In this document: one piece after another, positions 42,501-53,776 of the stretch
Position numbering within the stretch: position 1 is the first letter of the stretch
Layout: each line of letters starts with the position of its first letter
NCBI GenBank assembly: GCA_947579665.1
Contig: CANPUZ010000058.1
Location: 372,001 to 436,000, forward strand
DNA: 64,000 nt
Origin: Sympetrum striolatum
Taxonomy: Eukaryota > Arthropoda > Insecta > Odonata > Libellulidae
Reading direction: 5' to 3'
Program-made: the position numbers and the translations under genes
Notes under the pieces: generated by a model
Seen by the model: only the letters and a program-made list of their open reading frames with translations
What the model was told of the DNA's origin: nothing
Database searches by the model: none

Positions 42501-42925
42501 TGGTGACGCTCTCGATCGTCCCACGCTCAGTTGCCGAGTCACATAATGACGTCATCATCATAATAAGCCTCACCGATACTCGTCACTATGCGTCATCAAA
42601 ACAAACCATAGCTAAAATTCTCATCGAAGATCCACAAAATCGAATTTCCTTCGAACAAACCCAACGAAGATTCCCCGGTAATTGCACCGCCAAGGCCTTC
42701 CTCGGGTCTGCAAATTGCCTCAACTATCGCCCGAAATTGCGGATTAATTTGAGGATAACGAGGGTCTTTCGGGGAAGGGTTACTCTTTGGGTTAATTCGG
42801 ACTAATTCAACGTCATCTTCCCATTTGGTGCGGACGGCGCCGTCTGATGGTGCAACATCGAGAAGAGATGGACCGATTTCCACCTGAGGAGACCCTCAAT
42901 CGAGTAAAAGCCGAGGGGGGCTCAT
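42501..42925. other. Apparently single-copy island
   Basis: Balanced composition, no repeat match here. Opposing 101- and 95-codon frames overlap (42500-42805 plus, 42596-42883 minus), which argues for chance. No domain recognised. Confidence 0.3.
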
Positions 42926-42928
42926 CTT

Positions 42929-43019
42929 ATACATGAAAATCCTGCCTACGTATGTTTGGGACCGCAAAACTAGAAAAATACTCGGTCGACTGACTTGAAA
43001 TGTTAACACAACATTGCAC
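42929..43019 (+). mobile_element. Helitron-like family D, 5' end only
   Basis: TCTTATACATGAAAATCCTG, GGGACCGCAAAACTAG and GACTTGAAATGTTAACACAA match the D 5' ends at 48260 and 59866. It joins family A sequence at about 43020. Confidence 0.45.
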
Positions 43020-43618
43020 TATGTGAGAACATTCAGGCAGAAATATTGGCTGCAACTGCCTCAAACGACATCCTACTTTTCCCTTGTATTCATTATGTGA
43101 GAAATTTTAATGTAGTCTGGCATCGAACCCAGGAACAGTACGGTCTTATCTAAATTTTTGTCTTAAACCGAGTTTTTTCTTAAAAAAATTCTTACCATAC
43201 ATCTTCCATATAAGCCAGAACTTCCTATCACTTCGAAAAGTGCATCAAAAAAAATAATGAAAAACTACTCCCATGTATTTTAAAGGACAGATCTTTGCAT
43301 CGTCCTAGCATCGAACTCAGGACATTTTCTGTAAAAGTCATTTACGTTTTCGATAGATCATGACCATATATATAGACTCCGTGAGTTTTGATTCTCTACC
43401 TAACAGGGAAGTATTTTTTAAATATTCCAGAAAATCAAAGCAATGCTTTTAAATGGGAAAAATCGTGACTTTGGGTCCTTCTGGAATCGAACCCATGGTC
43501 AGAATGATCGATGTCTCACTTTTCCTGGGGGTTTCACGTTAGGGCCTATACGTTGTAAAAATTTCAAGTCAATGACGCTTGTGGTTTAGCCTGTGAATTA
43601 GTATCCTATCTATCTATA

Positions 43619-44364
43619 CAGGGTGTCCCAAAAGTCATGGACCAAACGAAACACAGAGGTAGAACATCACATGGGCTACAGGTTTACAATGCATCTTGGT
43701 GTCCGATCTTCTTTTGTTTTCGAGTTACGAATTTTTTTCGTATTTTTTGAGAAAACCATGACTTTCCAGTCATTTGTGGTCATGGTTACGTAAGTATTTG
43801 AGATGCATTGTTGAATTTTTTCTCTAAAAATGCTAAATAGTTGTTGTAACTGACAAGAGAATATTTTTACCCTTACTCTTACCGTTTAGCCAAAATAAAA
43901 TTTCAAATTCTAAAATTCTCAAGACTCCGAACTTTGCCAAAATCTTTGAGGGCAATTTAAAAAAAATTTCATAATAAAAAATTTTTTTGCCACGTATCTT
44001 AAAAACTTTTTCAGTGCATCAGCTATTTACCACGTAAATTTTGTTGGGTTATCCTTACGGCATCATACCTAAAATTTGATTTGAAACATAGTAAGTCGAT
44101 GATTCCCAGTACTAACAAAGTCAAAGCCTCTTCAAACCTTAAACAGGAGTCATTAATGTGTTTAATTATCGAAAAAAGAAAACGTTTTACTATTTAACAT
44201 GGCTGTGGCACTCTCCGGCGGTAGGATTAAATACCCCCTACCCTCATTACTTGCTTTAATCAACAACAATACCCTTCGAGATTACTACAATGTACGGACC
44301 ATTGTTGGGAGCCGCGGCGTAACTACGCTTTCGCAACAATGCAGCTCACGTTCGTTTTGATTCC
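43619..44364 (+). repeat. Left terminal inverted repeat (~745 bp)
   Basis: Pairs with 45948-46694. It includes GGACCATTGTTGGGAGCCGC near its inner end. Unusually long for this superfamily, where TIRs are usually tens of bases. Confidence 0.85.
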
Positions 44365-44795
44365 ATATTAAAACAAAAGGGCTTGATACAGGGTGTCAGC
44401 TGCTGTCAAAATAATAACATATGCGTTTGTTAGTGGTTTAGAAATTCTAGCATTTTTTATGTGTTTTTTTATTTCAATTCGTTATCAAGTAAAGAATGAT
44501 AAAAAGCTACATTTTCATAAATATGTGATTTTTTGTGTTACTAGATTATGCCGATTTCTGACGTAAGAAAAATTTGAATAATTTCTTTTATATGATAGTA
44601 GGAAAAAAATCTACTTTTGACTGCTTCATACATAAAATTTAAACTTTGAAGAAAGTTTACTTTAGTTAAAAACACCGAAAAGTGAACAAGCACTTCAATA
44701 ACTTCTACAACTCCAGATGATGAGATACAGGCAAATACCAGAGAGAGAGAGAGAAAGAGAGAGATAAATAGTTTCAAAAATTTTATTCATTAATC
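44365..44795. other. Element interior, 3' of the transposase
   Basis: AT-rich, non-coding. ACAGGGTGTCAGCTGCTGTC near 44388 repeats the start of the terminus. A GA run lies at 44741-44764. Confidence 0.4.
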
Positions 44796-45857
44796 TTATA
44801 GTAAATGTTCAAAATGAGCTCCTCTGGCCCTAATACAAAGGCGACACCTCAAAAAGTTTCTTTTTAAATTACGTAGTGCACGAACATTATCTCTTATAGC
44901 TTGTGCTGCGGCTTCTAATTTATTGCGAAGCTCTTGGTCATTTACATTTTCTTCGGTGTACACTAATTCTTTGAAGTATCCCCACAGAAAAAAATCCACG
45001 GGATTGAGGACCGGTGAGCGTGCCGGCCACTGTATGGCTCCTCCTCTTCCAATCCACCGATCTTGAAACTTCTCATTTAGAAAATTCCGCACAAGGCATG
45101 ATGAATGCGCCGGTGCTCCGTCGTGCTGCAGCCACATTCTTTGACGAAGCTGAATTGGAATATCTTCCAATAGAATTGGCAAGTGCTGTCCAACAAACAT
45201 TAAGTACCGTTGGCCGTTGAGTCTGGGTGGTAGCTCAAATGGTCCTATGAGCCTTCCTCCGAGTATTCCAGCCCATAAATTTATACTGAACTGATGCTGG
45301 AAGCGGTCATTGCAGATAATTCTTGGATTATCCACGCCCCAGTAATGCATATTATGTATGTTAAATATTCCCACCCTTCTGAATGAAGACTCGTCTGTCC
45401 ATAAAATGGATTCGAAGAAGTTTTGATCTCTTCGGGAACGTCGCAGAATTTCTCGACAAAATGCCACGCGAGGAGCATAGTCGGCTGGTAGTAGCGCTTG
45501 CACTCGTTGCACGTGATATGGGTGTAGAGCGTTACGTTTCAAAATACGCTGAACTGTAGATTTTGATAAATTCGCAGCTCGTGAGATGCGGCGTATGCTT
45601 GTAGAAGGGTCCTCTTCTACCATGTCGATCACTTCTTCAGCGTCCAACGTAGGCCTTCCCTCCCGATCTCGACCACCAGGAATCACGCCTTCCATGTACG
45701 CGTTGTGTACACGCACAAACACTCTATGATCTGGATAGCGTTCGCGACCCAGGAATGTATTCTGGTATTCCCTTGCAGCTTGCCGAGCGTTTCCATCACA
45801 CAATCCATAAATGAAATGCATTTCTGCATATTCACGCGGTGTGTACAATTTTGGCAT
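44796..45857 (-). CDS. Mariner-like transposase, intact, 353 aa (DD41D)
   Basis: This protein would bind the element's ends and cut and paste it at TA sites in the nucleus. Residues 4-55 (YTPREYAEMHFIYG, GNARQAAREY, PDHRVF) match the DUF4817-type N-terminal segment of many insect transposases. Residues 85-110 (STSIRRISRAANLSKSTVQR) form a helix-turn-helix. The catalytic triad is D155 (ILWTDESSF), D246 (LQHDGAPAH) and D288 (NPVDFFLWGYFKELVY). The last spacing is 41 residues. The ATG at 45857 is the natural start of the conserved segment, and a stop closes the frame at 44796. No frameshift or internal stop is seen. SPVLNP replaces the usual SPDLNP/SPDLTP, a non-catalytic change. It has the length normal for the group and could be functional. 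Confidence 0.9.
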   Translation of the reverse strand: MPKLYTPREYAEMHFIYGLCDGNARQAAREYQNTFLGRERYPDHRVFVRVHNAYMEGVIPGGRDREGRPTLDAEEVIDMVEEDPSTSIRRISRAANLSKSTVQRILKRNALHPYHVQRVQALLPADYAPRVAFCREILRRSRRDQNFFESILWTDESSFRRVGIFNIHNMHYWGVDNPRIICNDRFQHQFSINLWAGILGGRLIGPFELPPRLNGQRYLMFVGQHLPILLEDIPIQLRQRMWLQHDGAPAHSSCLVRNFLNEKFQDRWIGRGGAIQWPARSPVLNPVDFFLWGYFKELVYTEENVNDQELRNKLEAAAQAIRDNVRALRNLKRNFLRCRLCIRARGAHFEHLL

Positions 45858-45947
45858 CTCAGCAAAGTTTCAAAGTTTTGATCACAGGCAAAATCGGAGC
45901 CTTCGAAACGCTTCACAACAAATATTAGTCAGTAAAGACTGCGATAG

Positions 45948-46694
45948 AATTAAAACGATCGTGAGCTGCATTGTTGCGAAAGCTTAGTTACGCCGCGGCT
46001 CCCAACAATGGTCCGTACATTGTAGTAACCTCGAAGGGTATTGTTGTTGATTAAAGCAAGTAATGAGGGTAGGGGGTATTTAATCTTACCGCCGAAGAGT
46101 GCCACAGCCATGTTAAATAGTAAAACGTTTTCTTTTTTCGATAATTAAATCATTAATGACGCCTGTTTAAGGTTTGAAGAGGCTTTGACTTGTTTGTTAG
46201 TACTGGGAATCATCGACTTACTATGTTTCGAATCAAATTTTAGGTATGATGCCATAAAGATAACCCAACAAAATTTACGTGGTAAATAGCTGATGCACTG
46301 AAAAAGTTTTTAAGATACGTGGCAAAAAAATTTTTTATTATGAAATTTTTTTTAAATTGCCCTCAAAGATTTTATCAAAGTTCGGAGTCCTGATAATTTT
46401 AGAATTTGAAATTTTATTTAGGCTAAACGGTAAGAGTAAGGGTAAAAACTATTCTCTTGTCAGTTACAACAACTATTTAGCATTTCTAGAGAAAATAATC
46501 AACAATGCATCTCAAATACTAACGTAACCATGACCACAGATGACTGGAAAGTCATGGTTTTATCAAAAAATACGAAAAAAATTCGTAACTCGAAAACAAA
46601 AGAAGATCGGACACCAAGATGAATTGTAAACCTGTAGCCCATGTGATGTTCTACCTCTGTGTTTCGTTTGGTCCATGACTTTTGGGACACCCTG
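45948..46694 (-). repeat. Right terminal inverted repeat (~745 bp)
   Basis: Inverted copy of 43619-44364. Differences I can see are scattered single bases (e.g. CATTTGTGGTC versus CATCTGTGGTC). The spacer 45858-45947 is the transposase upstream region. Confidence 0.85.
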
Positions 46695-46907
46695 TATATA
46701 TGAATGAATCCGGAGAAGCGTCTATATATAAGAGATACAAAAAGTATATGTATTAATCAAAATTTGAAAAAACATTTAGTAATGTAGTAATATTTAATGT
46801 ATAGTTGACATAATAATGTGATTTTGGTGTATGTAATTGCCAAATGAATGAATAATTGTCTTTCATAGTGTAAGTGTTACTTTGACGACACATCTGATCA
46901 CTTTCAG

Positions 46908-47575
46908 TGTTTTTACTTTCTCCATATAGGTGTAGTATAGAGAAAGTGTTGTTTTCATGAAAAAAATCGACTTCGAGATTTCAACGGAAATACACGTTTT
47001 GGGGTCCCTAGGATACGTCATTTTCGGAATGATGTCTGTGTGTGTGATAGTGGGCGCTCTAACGTAAAAACTGTTAGTCGTATCAACACCAAACTTCGTA
47101 TATAGCACTGTGGTGTGTGCTGTCAGAGTTGATTAGTCTTTGGAGTGAATCGGTTAACCGGAAGTCGAGCTTTATTCTTCAAAGCAAATTTCCGTTTTTG
47201 CAAAATATCTCCATTAATATGATATTTAGGTATATACTATTATTTATAAAAGTTTTAGAAAATATAATTTACTATTACTTTTGTGTTTAACATATTTTTG
47301 TATCATTGATTGTTTAGGAGTTATTCGTGAAATACTGATAAACCGGAAGTTGCTGTACTTTGTGGGCTCTATGGGCGAAAGGCCAATTTCATCGTTCTTC
47401 ATCGAACATGTCCCGAAAAACATTATTTATAATGTTTATTACGTAAAAGATAATAATATTTAAATTAATCACTTATCTTCCAAGTTTAGATTGAATATAG
47501 AGCTCGAAAATACTGTCGTAGATAAATATTTACATCTTATATATGGAGAAAGTCATGTGCTGGCCACGTCGGATT
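46908..47575 (+). mobile_element. Family E element, copy 7
   Basis: TTTTTACTTTCTCCATATAGG start, GGAGAAAGTCATGTGCTGGC, CACGTCGGATTTTT end. GTGGGCGCTCTAACGTAAAA, CCGGAAGTCGAGCTTTATTC and CCGGAAGTTGCTGTACTTTG are well kept. It is the reverse orientation of copy 2. Confidence 0.65.
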
Positions 47576-48225
47576 TTTGCCCATTTCAATAACATACCAT
47601 CAGCATTACCTTTACCATTAATTAATCTTCCACGCAATGTCATTGATGCTTTAGCTATACTTAGCTGTCAATTTTGAACGTCGCACTGGTTCACTCAAAG
47701 ACGGTCTTAGTTCGGTTTGAAAAACAAGTTTAAAGTAGACTAAGATTTCATACGAATGTAAATCAAAAGTTGGTACGGCTTGGAATGCTGCATCAGTAAC
47801 CCACATTCGGTGCTATCCGTCTTCGCTTTAACCGACTTTTGCCGGTGTTCTCCACTCCCATTACATCGACCTCAGGGTAATGAGGCTCTTACATCTTTTT
47901 GGGTCCTCGGAGGCGTAATTGGAGGCCGTGCTTTGTAATCTTGAGGTCGTCATCGAGTAAATTACAGGACGAGAAATAATGAGTCGAGTCCATCTTGGGG
48001 GGGGGGTCTTTCCTCTGGAGAAATGAAGTCGGAATTCTGCTCTTCAAGAATTGATGCGCTTCTCATGGTGTTTTAGAGGGTGTTCGGATCAACCGGCTTA
48101 TGGTGGTCGGTTAAGACGATTGGCGGTTAATGCAACTTCGATGAGTAAATCGTGTTTATCTTAATTTTTTCGGAATTGCTGCTACCAAGAGCTCCAGCGC
48201 TCAATTGTTGAAGATCCACTAGAAA
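47576..48225. other. Apparently single-copy island
   Basis: 47810-48120 is of balanced composition (GGGTCCTCGGAGGCGTAATT, GGAGGCCGTGCTTTG), with a G9 run at about 47999. No repeat match, gene or splice pair recognised. Confidence 0.3.
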
Positions 48226-48227
48226 AT

Positions 48228-49122
48228 GTTGAATATATATGTTTGGGGTTGTTAATAAAAAATTCAGCCTGCGTGTGTTTGCTGCCGCAAAACTCGAAAA
48301 CCACTCCGTCGATTGACTTGAAATTTTAACACAACGTTGCATTCATATACGAGAGTATTTCTATTGTGATAAATGCTGAGATTAAGTCCTCGGTTCGATC
48401 CCAGACGAGTCAAAGCATTTCCATGAGAAATGCACGTTGAGTTCAATTTTGCCGCTGCAGGCTTTATTTCTTTTGCGAAATTAAATTAGAAAGAATGGTC
48501 GTACGAAGTTGAGACAAGCACCAAAAGAAGGGGAAATGAATGAAGAATCTTATTTAGGCCGTGGATTATTGTTTTCGAATTGAATTAACGAGATTTTACA
48601 CGAAATACGGGCAATTTTAGTCAAATATTGAGGGTGTAAACAACCGGTCCCCCTGACGACAATTGCCATTGTTGAATCCGAGTTCCTGCATTTTGGCCAA
48701 TTTAGAGTTAAGAAGAAGAGAAATGCTGTTGATTCCGTTCGCATTGATTAGTATAATCAATCGTTATAAGTGATTAAATGATCTTTTTGTAGAAACACGA
48801 AATGTGAGTTAATTTAATACCGAATTTTGGATTCAGTTCAATTCATTTGTATTGTTTTGTTTGAAATGATTTAATAGTAATTTTTCGAAAATCAAAGTGT
48901 CAGTTAGTTTGATTGCTGCAAATTGATTTTGATTTTAACATTCAATTAGATTCATTTCCTTCGTTATTTTCATAACATAGCCACAGCATCGCAAGGTAGG
49001 GTATAAGAATTGAACGAAGCGTTTTCTAAGTGAATCTACGTTCGCTAGAATACCTTTTATTTACTTTCCAATTAATTTCATACCTGACCGAGTCACAGCG
49101 AAGTGTGGCGGGGTTTCGCTAG
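48228..49122 (+). mobile_element. Helitron-like family D, near-complete copy
   Basis: 5' zone AAAAAATTCAGCCTGCGTG with GCAAAACTCGAAAACC and GACTTGAAATTTTAACACAA. The B-box-like CTCGGTTCGATCCCAGACG is near 48390. The shared internal block and CAACCGGTCCCCCTGACGAC follow. The 3' end is GTCACAGCGAAGTGTGGCG, then GGGTTTCGCTAG (49122) and T. Confidence 0.65.
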
Positions 49123-50015
49123 TATCAAATAAAAAATCCAAATTCCGCCGAAACTTTTTTACCCTAGAACGTTATCGCGATATTTTTTTACCTATTCCCG
49201 TATCGCGGGGTGAGAAAACACCCCAAATCTCAAACACCCGTATCTCGGGCCCAGCATGACTTTGAGAGTTCCACGACGGCTCATTTTTTTCGTTTTTTAA
49301 TCTTAAATCGCGTGAACCAAGTAGTTTTTGCCAAAGATTTGAAGGGTTCGAGAAAAACGAATACGAAGGGCGAGAAACTTGAAAAACTAGCAAAAATTAC
49401 AATTTCATTTATATTTACGATATTTCGGTGAGTTCTTATCCAAATCGAGTAGTTCCAACGGGGTTACAAAGGGGAGATGCTATGTTTTAAGGATAGCACA
49501 GTCCCTTTGGTCAATTCTCTACAAAAAAGGCTTTTATTTTGAGAAATCAAAGTGCGCAAATCGCAAGGATTCGAAAAATTGATTATTGCCGCAGAATAAT
49601 TCGTAAGAATTTCGTTCAAATTGGAAAAGAACGTCTTTACTTGAAAGGAAAAAGTACAATTGTGAAAACTAGTCTTAAATTTATCATTTCACCTCTTTTA
49701 TCGTGATTCAGCCCGCGATAAACTTCTAGTGTAAATTGCACGACCGGTTTAGAGCCAACCGTCAGGCCCATCTCGTTTTAATCCGATCTTCACGCCGATT
49801 TCGTGATAATATACCTTTTTCTTAGAGGTGCACGACTTTTGTTCGAATTTCGGATGTCTCTTTCTCGTCCTCAAAGCTTTTGGTCAATGCGTATGACAAC
49901 TCACGTTCGCCTCCTCGTTCTTCTTTAATCCATGTCGTACTTTATCTTGGTGTCACAACAACACTTGTCATACGCGTCAATCATTATCGTTAACTAGCTA
50001 AGCTGTAGAAAACGG
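49123..50015. other. Unassigned region
   Basis: 49130-49440 holds GTATCGCGGGGTGAGAAAAC and CCCGTATCTCGGGCCCAGCA and reads like one diverged satellite unit; opposing 73-codon frames overlap, so no gene is called. The rest shows nothing recognisable. Confidence 0.3.
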
Positions 50016-50017
50016 AA

Positions 50018-50712
50018 TTTTTACTTTCTCCCTATAGCATGTAGTTTGGAGAAAGTATTGCATTCGCAAAAAAATAGCCATAAAGATTTCAACGGAAATA
50101 GATGTTTTTGGGCCCATAGAGCTCGTTTTCGCTATTTTCCCGAACATGTCTGTCTGTGTGTCTGTGGTAAAAAGGTTTGTGGGCGCTCTATCTTAAAAAG
50201 TAATTATCCGATCATTTCCAAAATTCATATTTAGTATTTTCCTAACAATGCCAAGAGTTGATTAGTTTTTGGTGAATATCGCTAAACCGGAAGTTGCGGT
50301 TTATCCGGAACAAAGGTTCGTTTCTTAAATATCTCTGTCAGAAGGCAATGTAGGTATACACAATTACATACAAATGTTATGTAATGTTATAGATAATTTG
50401 TTTTACAACAATTTTCTTATGAAATATGTTTTCGTAACACTGATTGTTTAGGAGTTATTCTTGAATAATGGTTAACCGGAAGTTGTTGTGTATACAGAAA
50501 TGGAAGTTTTTCATACATATCTCTGTCAAAATGCAATGTAGGTATACGCAATTACATACAAAAGTTATAGATAATGTATTTTACTACATCTTTTGTATTA
50601 AACATTTTCCTGTAACACTCATTGTTTTGGAGTTATTTATATATTATCGTCATAGGCTTCTGTTTTCAATAAATACGGAGAAAGTCATGTGTTGGCCACG
50701 TCAGATTTTTTT
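50018..50712 (+). mobile_element. Family E element, copy 8 (CTGCTG subfamily)
   Basis: TTTTTACTTTCTCCCTATAGC start, GAGAAAGTCATGTGTTGGCC, ACGTCAGATTTTT end. The interior has GGGCGCTCTATCTTAAAAAG, the variant shared with copies 1, 4 and 9. Confidence 0.65.
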
Positions 50713-50734
50713 GGTAAAAATTACTCTTCTGTTA

Positions 50735-51135
50735 TTTGAAAACCAATTCCTTGATCTGTCTCAAACTTTGCATAGCTGTTCTCTTGTGGCAGGAAGGAAG
50801 TGCTGTCTTAATTTAATTCGATCATCAATCTGGGTTCGAACCAAGATCGCTCCGATAGATTTCCATAAGCAATACACGTAGACTTCACTTTCATCGGTTG
50901 CAGGCTTTATTTCTTTTGGAGATTTAAATTAGAAGGAATTGTCTTAAAGAGTCGAGACAAGGACCAAAAGAAAGGAAATTGAACAAAGATTCTTATTTTG
51001 GTCGTGGAATATTGTTTTCGAGTCGAAATTCCGAGAATTTAGACGAAATACGCGTAAATTTTCCGAGTATTTTGAGTTTGTAAACAACCAGTCCCCCTGA
51101 CGACCAATGCGATTGTTGAATCCGAGCTTTTAATT
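50735..51135 (+). mobile_element. Helitron-like family B, internal part
   Basis: GATCTGTCTCAAACTTTGC, B-box-like CTGGGTTCGAACCAAGATCG near 50830, CATAAGCAATACACG, shared internal block, CAACCAGTCCCCCTGACGAC. Both termini are missing. Confidence 0.55.
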
Positions 51136-51291
51136 CATTGGAATGCATTGAGATTTTGGCGCATTATAAAGTAATGGTTACGACTAACTATCTGAAGTAA
51201 AGGTGAAATTTTTATATCTTAACATTTTGCAGTGACAAATTTTGCTTAAATGAGGGATAGTTAGATTTTATTTTGAGCAAAGATGGTAAAT

Positions 51292-52111
51292 ACGAGTGAA
51301 ATGTTGCTTGCATTCTGCAAGAATGTCGATAACACAAATTTAAAGTCAATATCATTTCGAGAGGGTCCTCAAAAATAGAAAATGTATCGGAAATATTCTT
51401 AAAATTCTCTGCAATTTCTCCATCCAGCATCGAACCCAGGTCTTCCTTATAATAATTACTATGCAGCACAACAGAAAATAATCATCTCTAACTACGTATG
51501 CAAATTCTAGCAGAAATATTGGCTGCAACTGCCTCAAACGACGACCTGCTTTTCCCTTATATTCCTTATGATAGAAATGTTATTGTGCTCTGGCATCAAA
51601 CCCAGGAATAGTATGGTTTTATCTATTTTTTTTCTTAAACCAATTCCTACCATACATGTTCTAGCCAAGCACAAACTTCCTATCATTTCGATAAGTGCAT
51701 CTAAAAATAATGAAAAACTATCCCAATGTATTTCAAATGGCAGATTTTTGCATTGTCCTAGCATCGAACCCAGGATATTTTCTGTAGAAGTCATTAATGT
51801 TTTTGATATGTCATGATCATAAATATAGGCTCCTAGAGTTTTGATTCTCTACGTATCCGGGAAGTATCTTTTAAAAATTCCCGAAAATCGAAGCAATGCT
51901 TTTAAACGGGAAAAATCGGGACTTAGAGGCCCTCTGGAATCGAACCCATGACATTGAGGATCAAAATTGCAATTATTCTGGCGGTTAAACGTTATGGCCA
52001 ATACGTCGTAACAATGACAAGTCAATGACGCTTGCGGTTTAGGCTGTGAATTAGGATCCTATCTATCTATATATATGAATGAATGAATCCGGAGAAGTAT
52101 CTAAGTATAAT
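51292..52111 (-). mobile_element. Helitron-like family A, copy 8, near full length
   Basis: 3' end at 51292 (GCTTGCA..TGCAAG hairpin, then ACTCGT on minus). B-box-like motifs at about 51427, 51593 (decayed), 51761 and 51936. 5' end near 52111 (ATACTTCTCCGGATTCATTC on minus). Confidence 0.65.
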
Positions 52112-52330
52112 AAATGTTTAATCGACTACGGTGGCTTAAAGCTAAAAATAGAAAAGGTACAGAGAAAGGCAGCAAGATTCGTCTTAGGCAGATATGCAAG
52201 GCTTGATAGACTAAAGACGCTAAAAGAACAAGGTTGGGAAAGTTTAGAGCAGCGGATATTAAAGAAAAGACTGTTTTCTTAAAGTATACGCAGGAAATAA
52301 ATGAATTTAATGAATCAAGACCTTGAATTC
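52112..52330 (+). pseudogene. LINE RT C-terminal fragment
   Basis: Open from 52079 (spurious start) to 52326: LKIEKVQRKAARFVLGRYAR, LDRLKTLKEQGWESLEQRIL. VQRKAARF...GW.SL..R is a signature of the region after the palm in CR1/Jockey-group reverse transcriptases. The fragment fills the gap beside the 5' end of A copy 8. Confidence 0.7.
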
Positions 52331-52537
52331 AACAAAAATTTGTACAAATTCCTAGATCCATGACGTTTTTCGTTCGTCATTTGTTCCTTTTTCGATCGTT
52401 TTTCAATTACACTTTTTTTTCGCAGTACCTTCTGTCGTGCTCTGAAGATGGCTGATATACGTATTAAATGCTAGTAAGTGGCCTTTGATGGTTTTTGGTG
52501 ATTATTCGAGTATGTATTAATGTTATCAGCAGCCACA
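52331..52537. other. Unassigned spacer
   Basis: AT-rich; no feature recognised. Confidence 0.3.
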
Positions 52538-53356
52538 TCTATTATATGTAGATGCTTCTCCGGATCATTCCTACAGATAGATAGATAGGATACTAATTCA
52601 CAGCCTAAACCACAAGCATCATTGACTTGAAATTTTTACCACGAATTGGCCATAACGTGTAACCGCCGGAAATATTGCGATTTTGATCCTCAGTGTCATG
52701 GGTTCGATGCCAGAGAGCACCAAAATCCCGATTTTTCACACTTAAATGCATTGCTTTGATTTTCAGAAATGAAAAAAAATACTTCCCGTATAGGTAGAGA
52801 ATCAATACTCAAGGAGCCTATATATATGGTCATGATCTATCGAAAACATAAATAACTTTCAAGGAAAATATCCTGGGTTCGATGCTAGGAAGATGCAAAG
52901 ATCTGCCCTTTAAAATACATTGAGGTAATTTTTCATTATTTTTTTGATACACTTATCGAATTGATAGGAAGTTCTTGCTTGGCTAGAAGATGAATATTAA
53001 GAATTGGTTTCAGAAAAAAATATAGATAAGACGGAACTGTTCCTGGGTTCGATGCCAGAGCACATTAACGTTTCTCTCATAAGGGATACAAGGGTAAAGT
53101 AGGATGTCGTTTGAGGCAGTTGCAACCAATATTTCTCCTTGAATTTTCACACATAGTTAGAGATATCGATCTTCTGTTATGTTGCATAGTAAGTTCACCA
53201 GGAAGACCCGGGTTCAATGCCAGACGATTAAATTGCAGCGAATTTAAAGAATATTTTCAATCAGTTTTTTTTCTTTTGAGGACCCTCTCGAAATAATGCC
53301 GATATGAAATTAGTTTTGTTGATCTGCTTGCAGTATGCAAGCTACATTTTACTCGT
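52538..53356 (+). mobile_element. Helitron-like family A, copy 9, full length (819 bp)
   Basis: Starts TCTATTATATGTAGATGC, CTTCTCCGGATCATTCC. B-box-like motifs near 52701, 52867, 53045 and 53212 (GGTTCAA). Ends with GCTTGCA-GTA-TGCAAGC, TACATTTTACTCGT (53356). Four units, against six in copy 1. It is head-to-head with copy 8. Confidence 0.7.
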
Positions 53357-53530
53357 AATTTATACGCAGGAGTTAAATCGTTAGAGATCAAAGTCACTGT
53401 GGCAAAATTTCATGGCAGAAAAGACCATGAAGTTGAATTAATAAAACAGCGAACAAAGATTAGTAAATTCTAAATCGTGCTGTTACGGATTGGAATGAAT
53501 TGCAGGGGTCTTGGAGCCATCATGGGGAGT
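53357..53530 (+). pseudogene. LINE C-terminal fragment
   Basis: Frames give FHGRKDHEVELIKQRTKISK and NRAVTDWNELQ, the usual end of CR1-type proteins (..RG...R....SFF.R.V.DWN.LP). The start TATACGCAGGAGTTAAAT resembles 52287-52304, so it may be a sister of the fragment at 52112. Confidence 0.5.
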
Positions 53531-53776
53531 AAAATGATTGGGTAAACATATTGAGGGCGATTGGACGGAGTGTGGAGTGGGGTGGTGATGCACGGAAGGG
53601 GACCCAGGGACCGCTACTACGAAGGCCTACTGGGAACACTTGTATTATGGGGGAAGGATACATTTGTGAATGTATACAGTTTTGTAGTTAAAAAAAAATT
53701 AGGTGGGATTTTTAATAATATTTCTAATATGTGTAATATGTGTTAACACCGGAAGATTAGCCCACTTGTAGCATCT

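Larger units (their letters stand above)
43619..46694 (-). mobile_element. Mariner-like DNA transposon, 3076 bp, apparently complete
   Basis: The ends are CAGGGTGTCCCAAAAGTCAT and its inverse, with TA on both sides (43617-43618, 46695-46696). Left and right arms are inverted copies of about 745 bp with few differences. An intact transposase lies between them on the minus strand. The combination of TA target, DUF4817-like N-terminus and DD41D catalytic spacing places it in the Tc1/mariner superfamily in the broad sense. Confidence 0.85.
43020..46744 (-). mobile_element. Helitron-like family A, copy 7, split by the mariner-like element
   Basis: 43020-43618 carries B-box-like motifs near 43122, 43310 and 43483. 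The 5' end lies on the far side (46695-46744: GAATGAATCCGGAGAAGC, TCTATATATAAG). The transposon sits exactly at a TA in the AT-rich 5' terminal zone. The 3' end of the A copy is lost. Confidence 0.6.

Noticed and set aside
42346..42546. Repetitive 66-aa open frame (MVLSCRRAQLSWCSV repeated)
   Set aside because: Pure translation of the 16-bp minisatellite; 16 is not a multiple of three, and the repeat explains it.
42596..42883. 95-codon minus-strand frame in a single-copy-looking island
   Set aside because: A 101-codon plus-strand frame overlaps it; no domain, no splice signals that would support either.
49172..49431. Opposing 73-codon frames
   Set aside because: They overlap antiparallel, have no domain, and the segment reads like a decayed satellite unit.
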